Assembly: GCA_020846515.1 (NCBI GenBank)
Contig: JADLDX010000614.1
Span: forward strand, 1-11,396
Length of the DNA: 11,396 bases
Source: Pirellulaceae bacterium
GTDB lineage: Bacteria > Planctomycetota > Planctomycetia > Pirellulales > Pirellulaceae
Reading direction: 5' to 3'
Shown: piece by piece, positions 1 to 6,613 of the stretch
Layout: every line of letters starts with the position of its first letter
How positions within the stretch are numbered: position 1 is the stretch's first letter
Translations under genes and position numbers: made by a program
The notes under the pieces: generated by a model
What the model was told of the DNA's origin: nothing
Databases searched by the model: none
The model's input: the letters and a program-made list of their open reading frames with translations, nothing else

Positions 1-47
1 TCGCTCCGCGACTCGGAAACCTGTAGCCGAGTCGCTAAGCGACTCGG
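1..47. repeat. Two intergenic hairpins at window start
   Basis: Positions 1-11 read tcgc-TCC-gcga, a hairpin with a TCC loop. Its right arm continues as gcgactcgg, so the left arm probably continues upstream of the window. Positions 27-47 form a perfect 10-bp stem, ccgagtcgct / agcgactcgg, around a single A. Both share the core gcgactcgg. They resemble REP-like intergenic hairpins or part of a larger palindromic element cut by the window edge. The plus and minus strands carry equivalent structure, so direction cannot be assigned. Confidence 0.65.
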
Positions 48-92
48 AGACCCGTATAGAGATTTACCACACGTTTGGCTATTGCTGCGATA

Positions 93-182
93 CTACCAAT
101 CGATTTGCACGCCGAACAAGAAATTGTGGGTGAACGGATAGCGATGAAATTGGACAAAGACTGAACTAATTGCCGGTTTCAT
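93..182 (-). pseudogene. Possible 29-aa remnant with barrel-like C-terminus
   Basis: On the minus strand an ATG at 182 opens a 29-codon frame that stops at 93-95. The peptide ends in NFLFGVQIDW, an alternating pattern with a terminal aromatic residue, as in the last strand of many outer-membrane beta-barrels. A TGA stop lies directly before the ATG and the dispersed repeat starts about 30 nt upstream, so if this is real it is only the 3' end of a broken gene. No other homology is recognised. It may equally be a chance frame. Confidence 0.15.
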
Positions 183-211
183 TCAAGTTTTCTATCGGTA
201 GCGCGGGTGTG

Positions 212-238
212 AGTACGCCTTCGGCCGACTATTAAACG
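212..238 (+). repeat. Dispersed 27-nt repeat, copy A
   Basis: This 27-nt segment (agtacgcct...ttaaacg) matches 3435-3461 at 24 of 27 positions by eye. The reverse complement of the same unit also forms the left arm of the large inverted repeat at 3186-3211. Here it stands alone and abuts the 124-bp palindrome that begins at 239. Confidence 0.75.
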
Positions 239-362
239 CAATACCGTTCAACGAAGGGCGTTTTCACGTAGGCGAGTCTCTCCGAGACTCGCGAATTTCA
301 CCAAAAGGCTCAGGACTCGCGTCTCGGAGAGACGCGGCTACGTGCTTCGTTGAACGGTATTG
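239..362. repeat. 124-bp nested palindromic element (MITE/REP-like)
   Basis: The outer arms are an 18-bp perfect inverted repeat, 239-256 against 345-362 (caataccgttcaacgaag and its complement). A second 7-bp pair, cacgtag (265-271) against ctacgtg (338-344), sits inside, offset by an 8-nt insertion (257-264) in the left arm. Each inner arm carries its own hairpin: gcgagtctc-TCC-gagactcgc at 272-292 (9-bp stem) and cgcgtctc-GGA-gagacgcg at 318-336 (8-bp stem). No ORF is inside. Terminal inverted repeats with no coding capacity fit a MITE or REP/BIME-like element. A clear target-site duplication is not seen, although ttaaac occurs on both flanks (232-237, 366-371). Confidence 0.8.
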
Positions 363-371
363 TGGTTAAAC

Positions 372-410
372 CTGGCTGGTTGAGCGTTTTTTAACGATTA
401 GTCCAGCCAG
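372..410. repeat. Hairpin upstream of the first gene
   Basis: The pair ctggctgg (372-379) / ccagccag (403-410) forms an 8-bp stem. An inner mini-hairpin, cgtt-tttt-aacg (385-396), sits in its 23-nt loop. It lies 55-90 nt before the chosen start at 465 and could be a leader structure or the end of an upstream transcript. No T-tract follows on the plus strand, so it is not a typical intrinsic terminator. Confidence 0.5.
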
Positions 411-464
411 CGCGATTTATCGCAGTTGCGCTAACGGCGAGCTAAAATAGACCAGAACGGTATT

Positions 465-2384
465 TTGCGCAAACTGCAGCTCTCACTGGCTGGCTTAATG
501 GCAGGTTCTGGTTCGCAGCCCCTGACGGATGAAGCACTCTCGGCTGCCGGCGATAATCTCGCTGGTCCGTTGGCCTCTGCGCGAGACTTGACTGACCAGT
601 TGCGCGCTCCAAAGTCAGTTTCGAACCCAACTGAAGCTTCGCGTGCTTCGATCTCTGATCATGCTTCGGGCTCTGATCATGCTTCGGGCTCGGATCGTGC
701 TCCAAACTCGGATCCTGCTTCGAACACGGCTCTCGATCCAGCAGAGCATGCGCCGCCAAGTCATCCGTGCGAACTTAGCCCGCCTGAGTTGGCAGCTAAG
801 CCGCCGGCTGAATGTTCACCAAAAGATGGTCCACCAACAGAATGCCTGCCTGGTGAGGACGAGCAACCGATCGCGACTCGCTGGCAAAGATGGCAAGCTT
901 TGTGGCAGCAGATGGTGCGCAGTCGCACAACGCCCGGTTTCTTGATCAGTTTCATCATGCACACCAGCCTGCTGCTAGCGCTCGCTCTATGGACCATCAC
1001 CGGTCCTGGTCGAGGTGGCATGCAATCAGGACTGATCGAGAGTATGGGCGAGCAAGTCCCGGATGTCGAACTGGATATGCTCGATTCAATGCTCGCCTCC
1101 GGGGACGTTTCGCCGTCTATTGAGGCCATGCCTGAGTCAGCGGCCGAGGCAACGGAAGCGTCGGGCTCACCTACGATAAGTCATGGCGCGATGGGTGCTG
1201 CCATAGCCAATTTAGCGACCGAAACCGGTGTGGGTATGGGCGCACCAGCGCCGATCACCCAGAGCGCCACTGGGGAACTCATGCAATCGATGTCCAGCAG
1301 CGTTCACGCGACGTTGGCTCCAACCGGTGTGGAGGGACGCCAACCTGCAGCCCGTCAACGCTTGGCATTGGAACGCGGTGGTAGCGGGGATAGTGAAGCG
1401 GCTGTGGAACTGGCGCTAGAGTGGTTAGCGGCGCATCAACGCCCCAATGGCAGTTGGAGCCTAGTGCACACCAAAGCCGAATGTGGACCCTATTGTACTC
1501 ATCCCGGTTCGCCGGAACGCTACGAACCGGCGGCCACGGGTCTAGCCCTGTTGGCTTTTTTGGGTGCGGGCTACACGCATCGCGATGGCAAGTATGCGGA
1601 TGTGGTCAAACGCGGCGTCTACTTTCTGATACAGATTATGGAAGAAACTCCGCGCGGCGGCAGTTTCTTGTATAGCAGTGCACAAGGCATGTACAACCAA
1701 GGTGTGGCCACCTTCGCGCTGTGTGAAGCCTATCAACTGAGTAAAGACGATTCGCTCCGCATACCGTGCCAGCGAGCTGTGCAGTTCATTGCCACTGCGC
1801 AGAATGATGCGGGCGGTTGGGGGTATCTGCCGAAAAGTCCCGGCGACTTGACGATCACCGGTTGGCAGACGATGGCCCTCAAGAGCGCCGATGCGGCCGG
1901 CCTTTACATTCCCGCTCAAACGATCGTTCGCATCGACAAGTTCTTGGACTCGCAAGGCGATAAGGACAAGATCTTTTACGGCTACGCTGGCCCGGCACCG
2001 AAGAACGAAACTTGTACAGCTATCGGATTGATGCTTCGACTGTTTCGAGGTTGGCCCCATTCTGACCCGCGCGTCTTGACCGGCGCCACATACTTGGAAC
2101 GACAGGGCGTCTCCTCGCATGACATTTATCGCAACTACTATCTCACGCTCTTGTTGTTCCATGTCGGTGGTCGCACATTTGACGAATGGAATCCACGCAT
2201 GCGCGATTCGTTAGTGCAATCGCAAAACCGAACGGGCCACGCCAAGGGCAGTTGGTTTTTCGAAGACAAGTTTGGCGATGTAGGCGGGCGATTGTATACC
2301 ACTGCCATGGCCGCCATGACCCTCGAAGTCTACTATCGCTTTTCTCCGATCTATCTAAACTCAGATAAGAAGTTTGAGTATTAG
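465..2384 (+). CDS. TM-anchored squalene/prenyltransferase-repeat protein
   Basis: This 639-aa protein has three parts. Residues 1-155 are low-complexity and rich in Ala, Ser, Asp and Pro, with four tandem SDxAxx hexapeptides at 64-87. One TM segment spans about 157-178 (FLISFIMHTSLLLALALW). After a linker, residues about 310-625 resemble the alpha/alpha-barrel repeats of squalene-hopene cyclases and prenyltransferases. QW-type motifs are visible: QRPNGSW (325-331), QNDAGGW (446-452) and a degenerate one ending GSW at 597. The DxDD acid motif of class II cyclases is absent, so terpene cyclisation is unlikely; related planctomycete proteins are membrane-anchored and of unknown role. The start is uncertain: the TTG at 465 has no clear Shine-Dalgarno, and an in-frame ATG lies at 498. 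An in-frame TAA at 432 bounds any extension. The M90 peptidase gene follows after 30 bp and may be cotranscribed. Confidence 0.85.
   Translation: MRKLQLSLAGLMAGSGSQPLTDEALSAAGDNLAGPLASARDLTDQLRAPKSVSNPTEASRASISDHASGSDHASGSDRAPNSDPASNTALDPAEHAPPSHPCELSPPELAAKPPAECSPKDGPPTECLPGEDEQPIATRWQRWQALWQQMVRSRTTPGFLISFIMHTSLLLALALWTITGPGRGGMQSGLIESMGEQVPDVELDMLDSMLASGDVSPSIEAMPESAAEATEASGSPTISHGAMGAAIANLATETGVGMGAPAPITQSATGELMQSMSSSVHATLAPTGVEGRQPAARQRLALERGGSGDSEAAVELALEWLAAHQRPNGSWSLVHTKAECGPYCTHPGSPERYEPAATGLALLAFLGAGYTHRDGKYADVVKRGVYFLIQIMEETPRGGSFLYSSAQGMYNQGVATFALCEAYQLSKDDSLRIPCQRAVQFIATAQNDAGGWGYLPKSPGDLTITGWQTMALKSADAAGLYIPAQTIVRIDKFLDSQGDKDKIFYGYAGPAPKNETCTAIGLMLRLFRGWPHSDPRVLTGATYLERQGVSSHDIYRNYYLTLLLFHVGGRTFDEWNPRMRDSLVQSQNRTGHAKGSWFFEDKFGDVGGRLYTTAMAAMTLEVYYRFSPIYLNSDKKFEY
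654..725 (+). repeat. Four 18-bp tandem repeats inside a CDS
   Basis: Four consecutive 18-bp units (654-671, 672-689, 690-707, 708-725) encode SDHASG, SDHASG, SDRAPN and SDPASN. The first two are identical in DNA; the next two have diverged. The unit is a multiple of three, so changes in copy number would keep the frame. They lie in the disordered N-terminal part of the squalene-repeat protein. Confidence 0.9.
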
Positions 2385-2414
2385 ATCGCTGGCAACGCAT
2401 GAAGGATTGCGTCG

Positions 2415-3191
2415 ATGTTTGGATGGTGGACCAGGGCGCGTCGTCGTCGTTTAATTGCCAAACCCGCCGCTTCTAATATGCGTCAATATTTGTCGGCGAA
2501 TCTTTGGCAGTGGTCCTATCTGCCGGATGATGTCACCGAGCGAGCGCTGGATTGGCTGAGGATCTTCGCGCACGAAAAATACTGGGAAGGTTGCGGGGGA
2601 TTCGATCTAAAGCCTCATCACCCTTGGCTGGTCGCCGGTCAAGCCAGCCTGATGACGTTGGCGTTTCCCGAATGGTTCTTTGATGGTTGCCGCACGCTGC
2701 TGATTTACCCAGGTGACTATGTGGCGCCCGGCATAACACATATGGTCAATGGTCAGATCGGCATTCATGGCGATCAACCGCGAAGCGGCCAGACATCGTA
2801 TCGCGGCCCCGTTATTCTCAATTGGACGGCCATCTATGAGGCGGGTCGCAGTAGCAATGACGGACACAGCCTTACCGTCCATGAACTGGCTCACCAATTG
2901 GACTTCGATAATGGCCCGAACAGTGACGGTGTGCCGCCTCTACCCAAGCACGTGAATGCCGAACAGTGGCAGCGCGATTTTCAAATGCAATTGGATGAAC
3001 TGCGCGATCGAGCCCGTATCGGTTACACGGGCCTGGTCAATGATTACGGCTTGACTTCATCCAGCGAATTGTTTGCCGTGTCGAGCGAATTGTTCTTTCA
3101 ATTGCCGCATGAATTGGCTGAGCACCATCCGGAGCTCTGTGACTTACTGCTGGCTTGTTACCAGCTCGATTGGCGTGAGTGGATCGTTTAA
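2415..3191 (+). CDS. mtfA: MtfA-like M90 zinc metallopeptidase
   Basis: This 258-aa protein matches the M90/MtfA (glucose-regulated peptidase, Mlc titration factor) family in length and motifs. The zinc-binding HExxH is HELAHQLDFDNG, with H156, E157 and H160. The downstream block SSELFAVSSELFF carries E218 and E225, one of which should be the third ligand. The start is ATG 2415, with gaagga at 2401-2406 eight bases upstream. In Enterobacteria MtfA is a cytosolic peptidase that binds the glucose repressor Mlc; planctomycete relatives are known only by homology, so their target is unknown. No signal peptide is seen. The stop codon lies inside the left arm of the inverted repeat at 3186-3460. 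The gene may be cotranscribed with the preceding squalene-repeat gene. Confidence 0.9.
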   Translation: MFGWWTRARRRRLIAKPAASNMRQYLSANLWQWSYLPDDVTERALDWLRIFAHEKYWEGCGGFDLKPHHPWLVAGQASLMTLAFPEWFFDGCRTLLIYPGDYVAPGITHMVNGQIGIHGDQPRSGQTSYRGPVILNWTAIYEAGRSSNDGHSLTVHELAHQLDFDNGPNSDGVPPLPKHVNAEQWQRDFQMQLDELRDRARIGYTGLVNDYGLTSSSELFAVSSELFFQLPHELAEHHPELCDLLLACYQLDWREWIV

Positions 3192-3460
3192 CAGTCAGCC
3201 GCAGGCGTACTCGATCGATGGCGAGTACGCAAAGCTGTGAAGCATTTTTGCTCGTGAAACCCGGCATTTGTAGCGGTTGGGCACAAGCCCTCCGGTTCCT
3301 ATAACTACCGGGATATACCGGCCGGCCTGCGCCGTTGCGCTTCTAAAATGCTTCACAGCGTTGGCGAGTACGCCTGCGGCTTATACAGCATGCCGGGGGC
3401 GTGGGAATCCAGTACGCCTGCGGCGTAGGAATACAGTACGCCTGCGGCTGACTGTTAAAC
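3186..3460. repeat. 275-bp nested inverted repeat between convergent genes
   Basis: The outer arms, 3186-3211 and 3435-3460, are a 26-bp perfect inverted repeat. A second pair of 15 bp, gctgtgaagcatttt (3234-3248) against its complement at 3345-3359, sits inside. The core adds cccgg/ccggg (3260-3264, 3308-3312), gtag/ctac and gggc-acaa-gccc (3279-3290). The left arm also holds a 9-bp hairpin at 3205-3230. The 14-mer agtacgcctgcggc occurs at 3367-3380, 3411-3424 and 3435-3448, and inverted at 3198-3211. The left arm includes the peptidase stop codon and the right arm ends 3 bp before the stop of the cytochrome gene. No ORF of its own is credible. It could act as a bidirectional transcript end or be a non-autonomous mobile repeat. 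Confidence 0.85.
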
Positions 3461-3463
3461 GAA

Positions 3464-5008
3464 TTAGGGTCGAGCGCTGAATGATAGGGTTGGTTCAGTT
3501 TGCTCTTTGGTCCACAGGATGACCTCACCCGCTTCGTTGCCAGCGACGGTCCAGTCGCCCATAGCGGCCGTGCTGAGTAGCCAAGCCTGATGGCCACTGA
3601 CACGTCGCAATCCCTCCGACCAACCAGTCGTCGATTTCGATTTGGTTTTGCCAGCGTCATCTTGGCCGTCATGTACGGTTTTTCGTTCTACAGTGAACGA
3701 ACGCAACTCGGACCCTTCGGCCAGCCAGATGCGCTCGCCCTGACTGGTCAAGGGCTCTAGGAATCGAGCCAGGTTATCGCGTTCAGCCAGCGTGCGATCG
3801 TTATCATCCCCGCTCCACAATCGCAATTTACCAGTTTCATCAAACGACACCGGATTGTTACCACAGTAGGCCACACCTCCCACAGCCCGCTCATGTCGGT
3901 CATAGTTGGCTATCAACTCAATTCCCTCGGCCTTAAAAATCTTGGCCGTCCGATCGCGCGAGCCAGTGATCAATCGATCCCCCGATGGCGACCAGGCCAG
4001 GTCCAGGATGGCATCAGCGTGAGGAGCAAACAGTTGCGTGGTAATCTCGGCATTGGTCACCGCTGTATCGGTTGTGTCGGACGCTGAATCAATCAATCTT
4101 CCCAAGTCAGCCAACATCAATGTTCCGTCGCTCAGTCCGATGGCTAGCCGTCGACCTTCTGGCGAAAAGGCCATGTCTCCCGGTACGTCTGCGGAATCAG
4201 CGGACCAGACAAGTTGCCAGGCTTGTGCGGCGCGACGGAAAACTTGGGTCTGGCCCTGGGTAGCAGGTATGCCACTGGCCACGGCCATCAACCGGCCATC
4301 GCGGCTCAGTTCAATGTCCGTCACCTGGACGCCGGCTACTGCCAGCCGCTCGATCAGCTTGGGTGTTGGTTGCAACTGCCAATGAATGATCTCGCCATAT
4401 CCACTCGTCCAGACCGACGGTAGACGATCAGAGCCGACTGAGGCTGGCGAGGCGGCAGAGTCTTTAGAATTGCCAGGGTTTTCAGAAATGGCAGAGCCGA
4501 AGGTGATCGCGGTAATCGGCAGCGCGCTGGGATAATGCTCAGGTGTTTGGTGCTTGCGCATCGATTTGGCGAGACTGCTGAGCGCGACGGCTTGTAATTT
4601 AGGATCAATCTCTGCACCGCTGGCGATCCAGCGCTCAACCACAGCCACCTCAGCGGCCGGTAGTGGTTCCGATTCGGCTGGCATTCGCTCAGTGGCATCG
4701 CTGGTTATCAGCCGGCGCAACAATTCGCTGGCTTGGGGTTGCTTAGGCACAACGGGCAATTTGTTCGAATCCCCTGCGACCAAGAGTTGGCCAAAGGTAT
4801 CAAGTCGATAGCCACCTTCTTGTTTATCCGGGCCATGGCACACCACGCAGCGTTGGATCAGCATCCCGGCTAGCTCTTCTACAGGGCTGGCAGCGGGTTC
4901 CCTTGCACTAGCCAATTTGCCACCAAGCCATGGCATACCAAGCGTCGCCAGGAAAGCCAGGCCCCAGAGTAGTACAACAAGCGAGATGGCTGGGCGGGGC
5001 ATAAGCAC
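3464..5008 (-). CDS. Planctomycete-type cytochrome c / WD40 protein
   Basis: This 514-aa protein starts with an uncleaved-looking anchor or signal segment (about residues 7-27). Next comes a planctomycete-type cytochrome c domain: CVVCH (C54, C57, H58) for covalent heme, followed by GPDKQEGGYRLD and ERMP with M109 as the likely distal ligand. From about residue 196 to the end are WD40-like blades, for example HADAILDLAWSPSGDRLITG (330-349) and later blades ending in LRLW and VILW. The heme domain should sit outside the cytoplasmic membrane; such proteins are common in planctomycetes, but their electron partners are largely unknown. The start is GTG 5008, because ggaag (5016-5020) is spaced 7 nt from it; the ATG at 5002 would be 13 nt away. 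It follows the response regulator on the same strand by 117 bp. Confidence 0.92.
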   Translation of the reverse strand: MLMPRPAISLVVLLWGLAFLATLGMPWLGGKLASAREPAASPVEELAGMLIQRCVVCHGPDKQEGGYRLDTFGQLLVAGDSNKLPVVPKQPQASELLRRLITSDATERMPAESEPLPAAEVAVVERWIASGAEIDPKLQAVALSSLAKSMRKHQTPEHYPSALPITAITFGSAISENPGNSKDSAASPASVGSDRLPSVWTSGYGEIIHWQLQPTPKLIERLAVAGVQVTDIELSRDGRLMAVASGIPATQGQTQVFRRAAQAWQLVWSADSADVPGDMAFSPEGRRLAIGLSDGTLMLADLGRLIDSASDTTDTAVTNAEITTQLFAPHADAILDLAWSPSGDRLITGSRDRTAKIFKAEGIELIANYDRHERAVGGVAYCGNNPVSFDETGKLRLWSGDDNDRTLAERDNLARFLEPLTSQGERIWLAEGSELRSFTVERKTVHDGQDDAGKTKSKSTTGWSEGLRRVSGHQAWLLSTAAMGDWTVAGNEAGEVILWTKEQTEPTLSFSARP

Positions 5009-5015
5009 GTCGACA

Positions 5016-5020
5016 CTTCC
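5016..5020 (-). promoter_or_regulatory. RBS deciding GTG start of the cytochrome gene
   Basis: Read on the minus strand, ggaag at 5020-5016 lies 7 nt before GTG 5008. It would be 13 nt from the ATG at 5002. The spacing favours the GTG. Confidence 0.6.
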
Positions 5021-5125
5021 GCACGAGATCAGGTACTTGGGTCACGAATCGCAGAGCTTGATCATACCATGGCCGGCTTGGCCAGCCCAATCTATGCGGG
5101 TACGTCATGTTGCCAACGACCGACG

Positions 5126-5542
5126 TTAGCAATCCTTCAGCAAATGGCGAACCTTACGTCCTAAAGAGGCTGAGGAGAACGGTTTGGCTAAAAAGGCTGG
5201 GTTGGCCACGGTGAAGCCGTGATCCAGCAACGCCTCTTCCGAATAACCGCTCATGAACATCACACGAATCTCTGGCCGATGCCGCCTGATTAACTCAACG
5301 ATCTGGGGACCACTTATGGAAGGCATGATGACATCCACTAGCAGCAACTCAATCGAGTTCGGGTAGACTTGAATGATCCGTAAGGCATCTTCGGCTGAGG
5401 CAGCCGCTAAGACGCGATACCCTTGCAGCTCTAACGTCAAGCAAATGACTTTGCGAACTTCTTCTTCATCCTCAACCACCAAGATGGTCTCAACTCGGTC
5501 TGCATCATCGCAGCCGGCCGGCTCCGTCGGGGTTGAATGCAC
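5126..5542 (-). CDS. Stand-alone receiver-domain response regulator
   Basis: This 138-aa protein is essentially one CheY-like receiver domain with no DNA-binding output domain. The acidic pocket is in ILVVEDEEEVR (E24, D25). The phosphoacceptor is D70 in LLLVDVIMP, the switch Ser is S98 in MFMSGYSEE, and the conserved Lys is K120 in FLAKPF. The sequence style (MSGY, KPF) resembles receiver domains attached to PAS-containing hybrid histidine kinases, so it may accept phosphate from a kinase encoded elsewhere. The start is GTG 5542, supported by aggag at 5549-5553 with 6-nt spacing; the overlapping ATG at 5544 is out of frame. It precedes the cytochrome/WD40 gene on the same strand, which may be cotranscribed with it. 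Confidence 0.93.
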   Translation of the reverse strand: MHSTPTEPAGCDDADRVETILVVEDEEEVRKVICLTLELQGYRVLAAASAEDALRIIQVYPNSIELLLVDVIMPSISGPQIVELIRRHRPEIRVMFMSGYSEEALLDHGFTVANPAFLAKPFSSASLGRKVRHLLKDC

Positions 5543-5734
5543 ATTAATCTCCTGAATATCGTCGCCCCATTAGCCATCCCACCTGTTAGGGTTGTTTAAT
5601 GGATTTTTCCGCTCAAGTGGAGTAGTATAGTCAAGTTACTTGAGGCATCAAGGTGAGACCCAGACCATGCTAAGTTGTCGTCCAGCGGTGCTCGTGGTAG
5701 TCTTAGAGCACTCTTAAACGCAGGAACTAAAGAC
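5543..5734. promoter_or_regulatory. Divergent promoter region with inverted repeats
   Basis: This 192-bp gap must hold the promoters for the response regulator (minus) and the CPNC protein (plus). It contains tcaagt-t-acttga (5631-5643), a near-perfect palindrome, and a wider inverted pair ctcaagt (5612-5618) / acttgag (5638-5644). These could be an operator for a dimeric regulator. A second short inverted pair, gtgctc (5688-5693) / gagcac (5706-5711), lies nearer the plus-strand gene. No canonical -35/-10 set is clear enough to place. Confidence 0.45.
5722..5726 (+). promoter_or_regulatory. RBS deciding start of the CPNC protein
   Basis: The aggaa at 5722-5726 lies 8 nt before ATG 5735. It rules in this start over an upstream in-frame TTG at 5675, which has no such site. 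Confidence 0.65.
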
Positions 5735-5977
5735 ATGGTTCATCGAATTACCGCGGCGCTGACAGTTGCGTATGTGTGGGCGACGGCCGCCAATCCCTTG
5801 TGGGCTTGCCCGAACTGCAAGGAAGGATTCTTGGACAACGGTCAAGCAGGGATCAATCTTGCACGTGGCTTCGAGCTAAGTATCTATTTGATGCTGGGTG
5901 CACCACTGATGATTCTGTCGACGCTGGCGACGGTGTTCTATTTTCAAATCCGCGCGGCCAAACGCAGTGGTCGATAG
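5735..5977 (+). CDS. Small CPNC-motif membrane protein
   Basis: This 80-aa protein has a hydrophobic N-terminus (residues 4-24) ending at LWAC, then CPNCKEGF with C25 and C28. A second hydrophobic helix spans about 48-70 (IYLMLGAPLMILSTLATVFY), followed by a basic tail (KRSGR). It is therefore either a two-helix membrane protein or an exported, membrane-tethered one. The Cys pair just outside a membrane segment could bind metal or form a disulfide; LWAC is also a loose lipobox. I recall similar short CPxC proteins in planctomycetes but know no assigned function. The secreted protein gene follows after 69 bp on the same strand and is probably cotranscribed. Confidence 0.75.
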   Translation: MVHRITAALTVAYVWATAANPLWACPNCKEGFLDNGQAGINLARGFELSIYLMLGAPLMILSTLATVFYFQIRAAKRSGR

Positions 5978-6033
5978 CCCGAGTTGGCGCAAGTGATCGC
6001 GAGTGTCGAGGCGTCGCGCGGTGCAAACTAAAC

Positions 6034-6037
6034 GGAG
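6034..6037 (+). promoter_or_regulatory. RBS deciding start of the 188-aa protein
   Basis: The ggag at 6034-6037 is 9 nt from ATG 6047. An in-frame TTG at 6038 touches it directly, so the ATG is preferred. Confidence 0.65.
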
Positions 6038-6046
6038 TTGGAACGG

Positions 6047-6613
6047 ATGAAGCAAACAGCCAAAGTTTCGCGCATTGCTATTGGAGTATTTTTGGCCAAT
6101 GCCACGCTGGTGTTAGGTGTCGCCGCGTTTCGTCCAGTCGGTGCCCAGGACCCGCTCGGACAATCGAACATTGCGCCTGACATTGAGTTGCCGCCCAAGG
6201 CACCTATTGATAACCCGCCCAGCTTCGGCGCTCTGCCGCCGCCCGTGGTTGAAAGCGGCGTACCAACTGCAAAAGGTTCCGCCAACCAGACGGGCAACAA
6301 TATGGTGTTGGACGAAATCTTAAAAGCGATTCGTGACAATCCGCAAGAGCTGGATGTACCACCGCTGAGTTTTCCGCCGCTAGCCGGTTTGTCCACAGGA
6401 ACTTCGCCAACGGTCGGCGATGCTTTGTCCTGGCAGAGCACTCAGTTGAGGCTCGAAAGTTTGAGCAGTTTGGTCGCTACATCTCAGAGCCTGGTTAAAG
6501 AAGCGAAATTGCTTCACCAGTCAGGTCAGGCAGCACAAGCCAAATCGCTCATGCAGCAAGTGCAGACCCTTCGCCTGCTCATTTCATCGTTGGCCAAGGA
6601 TCAGCTCCCATAA
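6047..6613 (+). CDS. Secreted protein of unknown function
   Basis: This 188-aa protein carries a clear signal peptide: a basic start (MKQTAKVSR), a hydrophobic core (about 10-27) and a likely cleavage site VGA|QDP after residue 33. The mature N-terminal part (35-85) is Pro-rich. Residues 130-185 are helical, with Gln/Leu/Ser patterns (SQSLVKEAKLLHQSGQAAQA) that suggest a coiled coil or helical hairpin. I do not recognise a family. It lies 69 bp after the CPNC protein on the same strand, and both are exported, which hints at a shared cell-envelope role. Confidence 0.75.
   Translation: MKQTAKVSRIAIGVFLANATLVLGVAAFRPVGAQDPLGQSNIAPDIELPPKAPIDNPPSFGALPPPVVESGVPTAKGSANQTGNNMVLDEILKAIRDNPQELDVPPLSFPPLAGLSTGTSPTVGDALSWQSTQLRLESLSSLVATSQSLVKEAKLLHQSGQAAQAKSLMQQVQTLRLLISSLAKDQLP

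Larger units (their letters stand above)
1..464. other. Repeat-rich intergenic region
   Basis: I find no convincing gene in this stretch. It holds a TCC-loop hairpin at 1-11, a perfect 10-bp hairpin at 27-47, a single copy of a 27-nt dispersed repeat at 212-238, a 124-bp nested palindrome at 239-362 and a further hairpin at 372-410. The only coding-like trace is a 29-codon minus-strand frame at 93-182, described separately. The region just before the first gene (411-464) shows no clear Shine-Dalgarno and no well-spaced -35/-10 pair. A taaaat at 443-448 is a possible but unsupported -10. Confidence 0.7.

Noticed and set aside
1542..2162. 206-codon minus-strand frame
   Set aside because: Fully antisense to the squalene-repeat domain, which has clear family motifs.
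3367..3448. Three copies of a 14-mer, considered as a CRISPR array
   Set aside because: Only three direct copies with irregular 44- and 24-bp steps, repeat too short, and they belong to the arms of an inverted repeat; no cas genes nearby.
3277..3672. Short frames across the inverted repeat
   Set aside because: Their sequence is produced by repeated 14-mers and antisense of the cytochrome gene; no coding evidence.
5675..5734. Upstream TTG extension of the CPNC protein
   Set aside because: No Shine-Dalgarno, and it would bury the signal-like N-terminus; ATG 5735 has aggaa at good spacing.
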